This document shows positions 27,291 to 42,200 of a DNA stretch of 64,000 nt, piece after piece. The stretch is from Aplectana chamaeleonis (taxonomy: Eukaryota > Nematoda > Chromadorea > Rhabditida > Cosmocercidae), in the NCBI GenBank assembly GCA_029168955.1, contig JAPDOI010000276.1, positions 874,501-938,500 of the forward strand, read 5' to 3'. How positions within the stretch are numbered: the first letter of the stretch is position 1; each line of letters begins with the position of its first letter. The position numbers and the translations under genes are program-made. The notes beneath the pieces are model-generated. The model ran no database searches. It saw only the letters and a program-made list of their open reading frames with translations, and was not told the origin of the DNA.

Positions 27291-30200
27291 GGTCCCACAC
27301 ATTTTCTACGGCGTCCGACGCACTGTCATTTGGGTCCCACACATTTTATACGGCGTCCCACGCACTGTTATTTGGGTCCCACACATTTTCTACGGCGTCC
27401 TGCGCACTCTCATTTGGGTCCCACACACTTTCTACGGCGTCCGACGCACTGTTATTTGGCCACACATTTTCTACGGCGTCCGACGCACTGCTATTTGGGT
27501 CCCGCACATTTTCTGCGGCGTCCTGCGCACTCTCATTTGGGCCCACACACTTTCTACCGCGTCCGACGCACTGTTATTTGGGTCCCACACACTTTCTACG
27601 GCGTCCGACGCACTGTTATTTGGGTCCCGCACATTTTCTACGGCCTCCTGCACACTCTCATTTGGGCCCACACACTTTCTACGGCGTCCGACGCACTGTT
27701 ATTTGGGTCCCACACATTTTCTACCGCGTCCGACGCACTGTTATTTGGGTCCCACACATTTTCTACGGCGTCCTGCGCACTCTCATTTGGGTCCCACACA
27801 CTTTCTACAGCGTTCTGCGCACACTCATTTGGGTTCCACACATTTTCTACGGCGTCCTGCGCACTCTCATTTGGGTCCCACACACTTTCTACGGCGTCCG
27901 ACGCACTGTTATTTGGGTCCCACACATTTTCTACCGCGTCCGACGCACTGTTATTTGGGTCCCACACATTTTCTACGGCGTCCTGCGCACTCTCATTTGG
28001 GTCCCACACACTTTCTACGGCGTCCTGCGCACTCTCATTTGGGCCCACACACTTTCTACGGCGTCCGACGCACTGTTTTATTTGGTTCCCACACATTTTC
28101 TACGGCGTCCGACGCACTGTTATTTGGGTCCCACACATTTTCTACGGCGTCCTGCGCACTCTCATTTGGGCCCACACACATTCTACAGCGTTCTGCGCAC
28201 ACTCATTTGGGTCCCACACACATTCTACAGCGTCTTGCGCACTGTTATTTGGGTCCCACACATTTTATACGGCGTCCGACGCACTGTTTTTGGGTCCCAC
28301 ACATTTTCTACGGCGTCCTGCGCACTCTCATTCGGGCCCCACACGCTTTCTACGGCGTCCTGCGCACTCTCATTTGGGCCCACACACTTTCTACGGCGTC
28401 CGACGCACTGTTATTTGGGTCCCACACATTTTATACGGCGTCCGACGCACTGTTATTTGGGTCCCACACACTTTCTACGGCGTCCTGCGCACTCTCATTT
28501 GAGCCCACACACTTTCTACGGCGTCCGACGCACTGTTATTTGGGTCCCACACATTTTATACGGCGTCCGACGCACTGTTATTTGGGCCCCACACACTTTC
28601 TACGGCGTCCTGCGCACTCTCATTTGGGCCCACACACTTTCTATGGCGTCCGACGCACTGTTTTATTTGGGTCCCACACATTTTCTACGGCGTCCAACGC
28701 ACTGTTATTTGGGTCCCACACATTTTCTACGGCGTCCTACGCACTCTCATTTGGGCCCTCACACTTTCTACAGCGTTCTGCGCACACTCATTTGGGTCCC
28801 ACACATTTTCTACGGCGTCCGACGCACTGTTATTTGGGTCCCACACATTTTCTACGGCGTCCTGCGCACTCTCATTTGGGCCCACACACTTTCTACGGCG
28901 TCCGACGCACTGTTATTTGGGTCCCACACACTTTCTACGGCGTCCGACGCACTTTTATTTGGGTCCCACACATTTTCTACGGCGTCCTGCGCACTCTCAT
29001 TTGGGCCCACACACTTTCTACGGCGTCCGACGCACTGTTTTATTTGGGTCCCACACATTTTCTACGGCGTCCAACGCACTGTTATTTGGGTCCCACACAT
29101 TTTCTACGGCGTCCTGCGCACTCTCATTTGGGCCCCACACACTTTCTACGGCGTCCTGCGCACTCTCATTTGGGCCCACACACTTTCTACGGCGTCCGAC
29201 GCACTGTTATTTGGGTCCCACACATTTTCTACGGCGTCCTGCGCACTCTCATTTGGGCCCACACACTTTCTACGGCGTCCGACGCACTGTTATTTGGGTC
29301 CCACACACTTTCTACGGCGTCCGACGCACTGTTATTTGGGTCCCACACATTTTCTACGGCGTCCTGCGCACTCTCACTTGGGCGCCACACACATTCTACA
29401 GCGTTCTGCGCACTCTCATTTGGGCCCACACACTTTCTACGGCGTCCGACGCACTGTTATTTGGGTCCCACACATTTTCTACGGCGTCCGACGCACTGTT
29501 ATTTGGGTCCCACACATTTTCTACCGCGTCCGACGCACTGTTATTTGGGTCCCACACACTTTCTACGGCGTCCTGCGCGCTCTCATTTGGGTCCCACACA
29601 TTTTCTACCGCGTCCGACGCACTGTTATTTGGGTCCCACACACTTTCTACGGCGTCCGACGCACTGTTATTTGGGTCCCACACATTTTCTACGGCGTCCT
29701 GCGCACTCTCATTTGGGCCCCACACACTTTCTACGGCGTCCTGCGCACTCTCATTTGGGCCCACACACTTTCTACGGCGTCCGACGCACTGTTATTTGGG
29801 TCCCACACATTTTCTACCGCGTCCGACGCACTGTTATTTGGGTCCCACACATTTTCTACGGCGTCCTGCGCACTCTCATTTGGGTCCCACACACTTTCTA
29901 CGGCGTCCGACGCACTGTTATTTGGGTCCCACACATTTTCTACGGCGTCCTGCGCACTCTCATTTGGGTCCCACACACTTTCTACGGCGTCCGACGCACT
30001 GTTATTTGGGTCCCACACATTTTCTACCGCGTCCGACGCACTGTTATTTGGGTCCCACACATTTTCTACGGCGTCCTGCGCACTCTCATTTGGGCCCACA
30101 CATTTTATACGGCGTACGACGCACTGTTGTTTGGGTCCCACACACTTTCTACGGCGTCCGACGCACTGTTATTTGGGTCCCGCACATTTTCTACGGCGTC

Positions 30201-33200
30201 CTGCGCACTCTCATTTGGGCCCCACACATTTTCTACGGCGTCCTGCGCACTCTCATTTGGGTCCCACACACTTTCTACGGCGTCCGACGCACTGTTATTT
30301 GGGTCCCACACATTTTCTACCGCGTCCGACGCACTGTTATTTGGGTCCCACACATTTTCTACGGCGTCCTACGCGCTCTCATTTGGGTCCCACACATTTT
30401 CTACGGCGTCCTACGCACTCTCATTTGGGTCCCACACAGTTTCTACGGCGTCCGACGCACTCTCATTTGGGTCCCACACACTTTCTACGGCGTCCGACGC
30501 ACTGTTATTTGGGTCCCACACATTTTCTACCGCGTCCGACGCACTGTTATTTGGGTCCCACACATTTTCTACGGCGTCCTGCGCACTCTCATTTGGGCCC
30601 CACACACTTTCTACGGCGTCCTGCGCACTCTCATTTGGGTCCCACACATTTTCTACGGCGTCCTGCGCACTCTCATTTGGGCCCCACACACTTTCTACGG
30701 CGTCCGACGCACTGTTATTTGGGTCCCACACATTTTCTACGGCGTCCTGCGCACTCTCATTTGGGCCCCACACACTTTCTACGGCGTCCTGCGCACTCTC
30801 ATTTGGGCCCACACACTTTCTACGGCGTCCGACGCACTGTTATTTGGGTCCCACACATTTTCTACCGCGTCCGACGCACTGTTTTTGGGTCCCACACAAA
30901 TTCTACAGCGTTCTGCGCACTGTTATTTGGGTCCCACACATTTTCTACGGCGTCCTGCGCACTCTCATTTGGGCCCACACACTTTCTACGGCGTCCTGCG
31001 CACTCTCATTTGGGTCCCACACACTTTCTACGGCGTCCGACGCACTGTTATTTGGGTCCCACACATTTTCTACCGCGTCCGACGCACTGTTATTTGGGTC
31101 CCACACATTTTCTACAACGTCCTGCGCACTCTCATTTGGGCCCACACACTTTCTACGGCGTCCGACGCACTGTTATTTGGGTCCCACACATTTTCTACCG
31201 CGTCCGACGCACTGTTATTTGGGTCCCACACATTTTCTACGGCGTCCTGCGCACTCTCATTTGGGCCCCACACACTTTCTACGGCGTCCTGCGCACTCTC
31301 ATTTGGGCCCACACACTTTCTACGGCGTCCGACGCACTGTTATTTGGGTCCCACACATTTTCTACCGCGTCCGACGCACTGTTATTTGGGTCCCACACAC
31401 TTTCTACGGCGTCCGACGCACTGTTATTTGGGTCCCACACATTTTCTACGGCGTCCTGCGCACTCTCATTTGGGTCCCACACACTTTCTACGGCGTCCGA
31501 CGCACTGTTATTTGGGTCCCACACATTTTCTACGGCGTCCTGCGCACTCTCATTTGGGTCCCACACACTTTCTACGGCGTCCGACGCACTGTTATTTGGG
31601 ACCCACACATTTTCTACCGCGTCCGACGCACTGTTGTTTGGGTCCCACACATTTTCTACGGCGTCCTGCGCACTCTCATTTGTGCCCCACACACTTTCTC
31701 CGGCGTCCTGCGCACTCTCATTTGGGTCCCACACATTTTCTACCGCGTCCGACGCACTGTTATTTGGGTCCCACACATTTTCTACGGCGTCCTGCGCACT
31801 CTCATTTGGGTCCCACACACTTTCTACGGCGTCCGACGCACTGTTATTTGGGTCCCACACATTTTCTACGGCGTCCGACGCACTGTTATTTGGGTCCCAC
31901 ACATTTTCTACGGCGTCCTGCGCACTCTCATTTGGGCCCCACACACTTTCTACGGCGTCCTGCGCACTCTCATTTGGGCCCCACACACTTTCTACGGCGT
32001 CCTGCGCACTCTCATTTGGGCCCACACACTTTCTACGGCGTCCGACGCACTGTTATTTGGGTCCCACACATTTTCTACGGCGTCCTGCGCACTCTCACTT
32101 GGGCGCCACACACATTCTACAGCGTTCTGCGCACTCTCATTTGGGCCCACACACTTTCTACGGCGTCCTGCGCACTCTCATTTGGGCCCACACACTTTCT
32201 ACGGCGTCCGACGCACTGTTATTTGGGTCCCACACATTTTCTACCGCGTCCTGCGCACTCTCATTTGGGCCCCACACACTTTCTACGGCGTCCTGCGCAC
32301 TCTCATTTGGGTTCCACACACTTTCTACGGCGTCCGACGCACTGTTATTTGGGTCCCACACATTTTCTACCGCGTCCGACGCACTGTTATTTGGGTCCCA
32401 CACATTTTCTACGGCGTCCTGCGCACTCTCATTTGGGTCCCACACACTTTCTACGGCGTCCTGCGCACTCTCATTTGGGTCCCACACATTTTCTACGGCG
32501 TCCTGCGCACTCTCATTTGGGTCCCACACACTTTCTACGGCGTCCGACGCACTGTTATTTGGGTCCCACACATTTTATACGGCGTCCGACGCACTGTTAT
32601 TTGGGTCCCACACACTTTCTACGGCGTCCTGCGCACTCTCATTTGGGCCCACAAACTTTCTACGGCGTCCGACGCACTGCTATTTGGGTACCACACATTT
32701 TCTACCGCGTCCGACGCACTGTTATTTGGGTCCCACACATTTTCTACGGCCTCCTGCGCACTCTCATTTGGGTCCCACACACTTTCTACGGCGTCCTGCG
32801 CACTCTCATTTGGGCCCACACACTTTCTACGGCGTCCGACGCACTGTTATTTGGGTCCCGCACATTTTCTACGGCGTCCGACGCACTGTTATTTGGGTCC
32901 CACACATTTTCTACGGCGTCCTGCGCACTCTCATTTGGGTCCCACACACTTTCTACGGCGTCCTGCGCACTCTCATTTGGGTCCCACACATTTTCTACGG
33001 CGTCCTGCGCACTCTCATTTGGGTCCCACACACTTTCTACGGCGTCCGACGCACTGTTATTTGGGTCCCACACACTTTCTACGGCGTCCGACGCACTGTT
33101 ATTTGGGTCCCACACATTTTCTACGGCGTCCTGCGCACTCTCATTTGGGTCCCACACACTTTCTACTGCGTCCTGCGCACTCTCATTTGGGTCCCACACA

Positions 33201-36200
33201 CTTTCTACCGCGTCCGACGCACTGTTATTTGGGTCCCACACATTTTCTACCGCGTCCGACGCACTGTTATTTGGGTCCCACACATTTTCTACGGCGTCCT
33301 GCGCACTCTCATTTGGGTCCCACACACTTTCTACGGCGTCCTGCGCACTCTCATTTGGGTCCCACACACTTTCTACAGCGTTCTGCGCACTGTTATTTGG
33401 GTCCCACACATTTTATACGGCGTACGACGCACTGTTATTTGGGTCCCACACACTTTCTACGGCGTCCGACGCACTGTTATTTGGGTCCCACACATTTTCT
33501 ACAACGTCCTGCGCACTCTCATTTGGGCCCACACACTTTCTACGGCGTCCGACGCACTGTTATTTGGGTCCCACCCATTTCCTCCGGCGTCCTGAGCACT
33601 CTCATTTGGGCCCCCCACACTTTCTACGGCGTCCGACGCACTGTTATTTGGGTCCCACACATTTTCTACGGCGTCCGACGCACTGTTATTTGGGTCCCAC
33701 ACATTTTCTACGGCGTCCTGCGCACTCTCATTTGGGTCCCACACACTTTCTACGGCGTCCGACGCACTGTTATTTGGGTCCCACACATTTTCTACGGCGT
33801 CCGACGCACTGTTATTTGGGTCCCACACATTTTCTACGGCGTCCTGCGCACTCTCATTTGGGTCACACGCTTTCTACGGCGTTCTGCGCACACTCATTTG
33901 GCTCCCACACACTTTCTACGGCGTGCGTCGCACTGTTATTTGGGTCCCACACACTTTATACGCCGTTCTGGTCCCACACATTCTCTACGGCGTCGTGAGC
34001 ACTCTCATTTGGGTCACACACACTTTCTACGGCGTCCTGCGCACTCTCATTTGGGTCACACACTTTCTACGGCGTCCGACGCACTGTTATTTGGGTCCCG
34101 CACATTTTCTGCGGCGTCCTGCGCACTCTCATTTGGGTCCCACACACTTTCTACGGCGTCCGACGCGCTGTTATTTGGGTCCCACACATTTTCTACCGCG
34201 TCCGGCGCACTGCTGTTTGGGCCCCACACATTTTCTACGGCGTCCTGCGCACTCTCATTTGGGCCCCACACATTTTCTCCGGCGTCCTGCGCCCTCTCAT
34301 TTGGGCCCCACACACTTTCTACGGCGTCCGACGCACTGTTATTTGGGTCCCACACATTTTATACGGCGTGCGACGCACTGTTATTTGGGTCCCACACATT
34401 TTCTACGGCGTCCTGCGCACTCTCATTTGGGTCCCACACACTTTCTACGGCGTCCTACGCACTGTTATTTGGGTCCCACACATTTTCTACCGCGTCCGAC
34501 GCACTGTTATTTGGGTCCCACACATTTTCTACGGCGTCCTGCGCACTCTCATTTGGGTCCCACACACTTTCTACGGCGTCCGACGCACTGTTATTTGGGT
34601 CCCACACACTTTCTACGGCGTCCGACGCACTGTTATTTGGGTCCCACACATTTTCTACGGCGTCCTGCGCACTCTCATTTGGGCCCCACACACTTTCTAC
34701 GGCGTCCTGCGCACTCTCATTTGGGTCCCACACACTTTCTACGGCGTCCGACGCACTGTTATTTGGGTCCCACACATTTTCTACCGCGTCCGACGCACTG
34801 TTATTTGGGTCCCACACATTTTCTACCGCGTCCGACGCACTGTTGTTTGAGTCCAACACATTTTCTACGGCGTCCTGCGCACTCTCATTTGGGCCCCACA
34901 CACTTTCTACGGCGTCCTGCACACTCTCATTTGGGCCCACACACTTTCTACGGCGTCCGACGCACTGTTATTTGGGTCCAACACATTTTCTACGGCGTCC
35001 TGCGCACTCTCACTTGGGCGCCACACACATTCTACAGCGTTCTGCACACTCTCATTTGGGCCCACACACTTTCTACGGCGTCCGACGCACTGTTATTTGG
35101 GTACCACACATTTTCTACCGCGTCCGACGCACTGTTATTTGGGTCCCACACATTTTCTACCGCGTCCTGCGCACTCTCATTTGGGCCCCACACACTTTCT
35201 ACGGCGTCCTGCGCACTCTCATTTGGGCCACACACATTCTGCGGCGTCCGACGCACTGTTATTTGGGTCCCACACATTTTCTACCGCGTCCGACGCACTG
35301 TTATTTGGGTCCCACACATTTTCTACGGCGTCCTGCGCACTCTCATTTGGGTCCCACACACTTTCTACGGCGTCCGACGCACTGTTATTTGGGTCCCACA
35401 CATTTTCTACCGCGTCCGACGCACTGTTGTTTGAGTCCAACACATTTTCTACGGCGTCCTGCGCACTCTCATTTGGGCCCACACACTTTCTACGGCGTCC
35501 TGCGCACTCTCATTTGGGTTCCACACACTTTCTACGGCGTCCGACGCACTGTTATTTGGGTACCATACATTTTCTACCGCGCCCGACGCACTGTTGTTTG
35601 GGTCCAACACATTTTCTACGGCGTCCTGCGCACTCTCATTTGGGCCCAACACACTTTCTAAGGCGTCCTGCGCACTCTAATTTGGGCCACACACACTTTC
35701 TACGGCGTCCGACGCACTGTTATTTAGGTCCCACACATTTTCTACCGCGTCCTGCGCACTCTCATTTGGGCCCCACACACTTTCTACGGCGTCCTGCGCA
35801 CTCTCATTTGGGTTCCACACACTTTCTACGGCGTCCGACGCACTGTTATTTGGGTACCACACATTTCCTACCGCGTCCGACGCACTGTTATTTGGGTCCC
35901 ACACATTTTCTACCGCGTCCTGCGCACTCTCATTTGGATTCCACACGTTTTCTACGCCGTCCTGCGCACTCTCATTTGGGTCCCACACACTTTCTACGGC
36001 GTCCTGCGCACTCTCATTTGGGTCCCACACACTTTCTACGGCGTCCGACGCACTGTTATTTGGGTCCCACACATTTCCTACGGCGTCCGACGCACTGTTA
36101 TTTGGGTCCCACACATGTCCTCTGGCGTCCTGAGCACTCTCATTTGGGTCCCACACACTTTCTACGGCGTCCTGCGCACTCTCATTTGGGTCCCACACAC

Positions 36201-39200
36201 TTTCTACGGCGTCCGACGCACTGTTGTTTGAGTTCAGCACATTTTCTACGGCGTCCTGCGCACTCTCATTTGGGCCCCACACACTTTCTACGGCGTCCTG
36301 CGCACTCTCATTTGGGTCCCACACACTTTCTACGGCGTCCTACGCACTGTTATTTGGGTCCCACACATTTTCTACCGCGTCCGACGCACTGTTATTTGGG
36401 TCCCACACATTTTCTACGGCGTCCTGCGCACTCTCATTTGGGTCCCACACACTTTCTACGGCGTCCGACGCACTGTTATTTGGGTCCCACACATTTTCTA
36501 CGGCGTCCTGCGCACTCTCATTTGGGTCCCACACACTTTCTACGGCGTCCGACGCACTGTTATTTGGGACCCACACATTTTCTACCGCGTCCGACGCACT
36601 GTTGTTTGAGTCCAACACATTTTCTACGGCGTCCTGCGCACTCTCATTTGGGCCCCACACACTTTCTACGGCGTCCTGCGCACTCTCATTTGGGCCCACA
36701 CACTTTCTACGGCGTCCGACGCACTGTTGTTTGGGTCCAACACATTTTCTACGGCGTCCTGCGCACTCTCATTTGGGCCCCACACACTTTCTACGGCGTC
36801 CTGCGCACTCTCATTTGGGCCCACACACTTTCTACGGCGTCCGACGCACTGTTATTTGGGTCCCACACATTTTATACGGCGTACGACGCACTGTTATTTG
36901 GGTCCCACACACTTTCTACGGCGTCCTGCGCACTGTTATTTGGGTCCCACACACTTTCTACGGCGTCCTGCGCACTGTTATTTGGGTCCCGCACACTTTC
37001 TTTGGCGTCCTGCACACCCTCATTTGGGTCCCACACATTTTCTACGGCGTCCTGCGCACTCTCATTTGGGTCCCACACACTTTCTACGGCGTCCGACGCA
37101 CTGTTATTTGGGTCCCACACATTTTCTACCGCGTCCGACGCACTGTTATTTGGGTCCCACACATTTTCTACGGCGTCCTGCGCACTCTCATTTGGGTTCC
37201 ACACACTTTCTACGGCGTCCGACGCACTGTTATTTGGGTACCATACATTTTCTACCGCGCCCGACGCACTGTTGTTTGGGTCCAACACATTTCTACGGCG
37301 TCCTGCGCACTCTCATTTGGGCCCAACACACTTTCTAAGGCGTCCTGCGCACTCTAATTTGGGCCACACACACTTTCTACGGCGTCCGACGCACTGCTAT
37401 TTGGGTACCACACATTTTCTACCGCGTCCGACGCACTGATATTTGGGTCCCACACACTTTCTACGGCGTCCTGCGCACTCTCATTTGGGCCCACACACTT
37501 TCTACGGCGTCCGACGCACTGTTATTTGGGTACCACACATTGTCTACCGCGTCCGACGCACTGTTATTTGGGTCCCACACATTTTCTACGGCGTCCTGCG
37601 CACTCTCATTTGGGCCCCACACACTTTCTACGGCGTCCGACGCACTGTTATTTGGGTACCACACATTTTCTACCGCGTCCGACGCACTGTTATTTGGGTC
37701 CCACACATTTTCTACGGCGTCCTGCGCACTCTCATTTGGGTCCCACACACTTTCTACGGCGTCCGACGCACTGTTATTTGGGTCCCACACACTTTCTACG
37801 GCGTCCGACGCACTGTTATTTGGGTCCCACACATTTTCTACGGCGTCCGACGCACTGTTATTTGGGTCCCACACATTTTCTACGGCGTCCTGAGCACTCT
37901 CATTTGGGTCCCACACACTTTCTACGGCGTCCGGCGCACTGTTATTTGGGTCCCACACACTTTCTACGGCGTGTTGGTCCCACACATTTTCTACAGCGTC
38001 CTGCGCACTCTCATTTGGGTCCCACACATTTTCTACGGCGTCCTGAGCACTCTCATTTGGGTCCCACACACTTTCTACGGCGTCCTGCGCACTCTCATTT
38101 GGGTCCCACACACTTTCTACGGCGTCCGACGCACTGTTATTTGGGTCCCACACATTTTCTACGGCGTCCGACGCACTGTTATTTGGGTCCCACACACTTT
38201 CTACGGCGTCCTGCGCACTCTCATTTGGGTCCCACACACTTTCTACGGCGTCCGACGCACTGTTTTTGGGTCCCACACATTTTATACGGCGTCCGACGCA
38301 CTGTTTTTGGGTCCCACACAAATTCTACAGCGTTCTGCGCACTGTTATTTGGGTCCCACACACTTTCTACGGCGTCCTGCGCACTCTCATTTGGGTCCCA
38401 CACACTTTCTACGGCGTCCGACGCACTGTTATTTGGGTCCCACACATTTTCTACCGCGTCCGACGCACTGTTGTTTGAGTCCAACACATTTTCTACGGCG
38501 TCCTGCGCACTCTCATTTGGGCCCACACACTTTCTACGGCGTCCTGCGCACTCTCATTTGGGCCCACACACTTTCTACGGCGTCCGACGCACTGTTATTT
38601 GGGTCCCACACATTTTCTACCGCGTCCGGCGCACTGTTATTTGGGTCCCACACATTTTCTACGGCGTCCTGCGCACTCTCATTTGGGTTCCACACACTTT
38701 CTACGGCGTCCGACGCACTGTTATTTGGGTCCCACACATTTTCTACGGCGTCCTGCGCACTCTCATTTGGGTTCCACACACTTTCTACGGCGTCCGACGC
38801 ACTGTTATTTGGGTACCACACATTTTCTACCGCGTCCGACGCACTGTTATTTGGGTCCCACACATTTTCTACGGCGTCCTGCGCACTCTCATTTGGGTCC
38901 CACACACTTTCTACGGCGTCCTACGCACTCTCATTTGGGTCCCACACATTTTCTACGGCGTCCGACGCACTGTTATTTGGGTCCCACACATTTTCTACGG
39001 CGTCCGACGCACTGTTATTTGGGTCCCACACACTTTCTACGGCGTCCTGCGCACTCTCATTTGGGTCCCACACACTTTCTACGGCGTCCGACGCACTGTT
39101 ATTTGGGTCCCACACATTTTCTACGGCGTCCGACGCACTGTTATTTGGGTCCCACACATTTTCTACGGCGTCCTACGCACTCTCATTTGGGTCCCACACA

Positions 39201-42200
39201 CTTTCTACGGCGTCCTACGCACTCTCATTTGGGTCCCATACACTTTCTACGGCGTCCGACGCACTGTTATTTGGGTCCCACACATTTTCTACGGCGTCCT
39301 ACGCACTCTCATTTGGGTCCCATACACTTTCTACGGCGTCCGACGCACTGTTATTTGGGTCCCACACATTTTCTACGGCGTCCGACGCACTGTTATTTGG
39401 GTCCCACACACTTTCTACGGCGTCCTGCGCACTCTCATTTGGGTCCCACACACTTTCTACGGCGTCCTACGCACTCTCATTTGGGTCCCACACACTTTCT
39501 ACGGCGTCCGACGCACTGTTATTTGGGTCCCACACATTTTCTACGGCGTCCGACGCACTGTTATTTGGGTCCCACACATTTTCTACCGCGTCCGACGCAC
39601 TGTTATTTGGGTCCCACACATTTTCTACGGCGTCCTGCGCACTCTCATTTGGGTCCCACACACTTTCTACGGCGTCCGACGCACTGTTATTTGGGTCCCA
39701 CACATTTTCTACGGCGTCCTGCGCACTCTCATTTGGGTCCACACACTTTCTACGGCGTCCGACGCACTGTTGTTTGAGTCCAACACATTTTCTACGGCGC
39801 CCTGCGCACTCTCATTTAGGCCCCACACACTTTCTACGGCGTCCTGCGCACTCTCATTTGGGCCCACACACTTTCTACGGCGTCCGACGCACTGTTATTT
39901 GGGTCCCACACATTTTCTACGGCGTCCGACGCACTGTTATTTGGGTCCCACACATTTTCTACGGCGTCCTGCGCACTCTCATTTGGGTCCCACACATTTT
40001 CTACGGCGTCCGACGCACTGTTATTTGGGTCCCACACATTTTCTACGGCGTCCGACGCACTGTTATTTGGGCCCCACACACTTTCTACGGCGTCCTGCGC
40101 ACTCTCATTTGGGCCCACACACTTTCTACGGCGTCCGACGCACTGTTATTTGGGTCCCACACATTTTCTACCGCGTCCGACGCACTGTTATTTGGGTCCC
40201 ACACATTTTATACGGCGTACGACGCACTGTTATTTGGGTCCCGCACATTTTCTACGGCGTCCTGCGCACTCTCATTTGGGCCCACACACTTTCTACGGCG
40301 TCCGACGCACTGTTATTTGGGTCCCACACATTTTATACGGCGTACGACGCACTGTTATTTGGGTCCCGCACATTTTCTACGGCGTCCTGCGCACTCTCAT
40401 TTGGGCGCCACACACATTCTACAGCGTTCTGCGCACACTCATTTGGGCCCACACACTTTCTACCGCGTCCGAAGCACTGTTATTTGAGTCCCACACATTT
40501 TCTACGGCGTCCTGCGCACTCTCATTTGGGTCCCACACACTTTCTACGGCGTCCGACGCCTTGTTATTTGGGTCCCACACATTTTCTACCGCGTCCTGCG
40601 CACTCTCATTTGGGTCCCACACACTTTCTACGGCGTCCGACGCACTGTTATTTGGGTCCCACACATTTTCTACGGCGTCCGACGCACTGTTATTTGGGTC
40701 CCACACATTTTCTACGGCGTCCTGCGCACTCTCATTTGGGTCCCACACACTTTCTACGGCGTCCGGCGCACTGTTATTTGGGTCCCACACACTTTCTACG
40801 GCGTCCTGCGCACTCTCATTTGGGTCCCACACACTTTCTACGGCGTCCGACGCACTGTTATTTGGGTCCCACACATTTTCTACCGCGTCCGACGCACTGT
40901 TATTTGGGTCCCACACATTTTCTACGGCGTCCTGCGCACTCTCATTTGGGCCCACACACTTTCTACGGCGTCCGACGCACTGTTATTTGGGTCCCACACA
41001 TTTTCTACGGCGTCCGACGCACTGTTATTTGGGTCCCACACATTTTCTACCGCGTCCGACGCACTGTTATTTGGGTCCCACACATTTTCTACGGCGTCCT
41101 GCGCACTCTCATTTGGGTCCCACACACTTTCTACGGCGTCCGACGCACTGTTATTTGGGTCCCACACATTTTCTACCGCGTCCGACGCACTGTTATTTGG
41201 GTCCCACACGTTTTCTACGGCGTCCTGCGCACTCTCATTTGGGTCCCACACACTTTCTACGGCGTCCTGCGCACTCTCATTTGGGTCCCACACACTTTCT
41301 ACGGCGTCCGACGCACTGTTATTTGGGTCCCACACATTTTCTGCACTGTTATCTGGGTCCCACACATTTCTACGGCGGGCTGCGCACTCTCATTTGGGTC
41401 CCACACACTTTCTACGGCGTCCTGCGCACTCTCATTTGGGTCCCGCACACTTTCTACGGCGTCCGACGCACTGTTATTTGGGTCCCACACATTTTCTACG
41501 GCGTCCTGCGCACTCTCATTTGGGTCCCACACATTTTCTACGGCGTCCTGCGCACTCTCATTTGGGTCCCACACACTTTCTACGGCGTCCGACGCACTGT
41601 TATTTGGGTCCCACACATTTTCTACGGCGTCCGACGCACTGTTATTTGGGTCCCACACACTTTCTACGGCGTCCGACGCACTGTTATTTGGGTCCCACAC
41701 ATTTTCTACGGCGTCCTGCGCACTCTCATTTGGGTCCCACACACTTTCTACGGCGTCCGACGCACTGTTATTTGGGTCCCACACATTTTCTACGGCGTCC
41801 GACGCACTGTTATTTGGGTCCCGCACATTTTCTACGGCGTCCTGCGCACTCTCATTTGGGCCACACACATTCTGCGGCGTCCGACGCACTGTTATTTGGG
41901 TCCCACACATTTTCTACGGCGTCCGACGCACTGTTATTTGGGTCCCGCACATTTTCTACGGCGTCCTGCGCACTCTCATTTGGGTCCCACACACTTTTTA
42001 CGGCGTCCTGCGCACTCTCATTTGGGTCCCACACACTTTCTACGGCGTCCTACGCACTGTTATTTGGGTCCCACACATTTTCTACCGCGTCCGACGCACT
42101 GTTATTTGGGTCCCACACATTTTCTACCGCGTCCGACGCACTCTCATTTGGGCCCCACACATTTTCTACGGCGTCCTGCGCACTCTCATTTGGGTCCCAC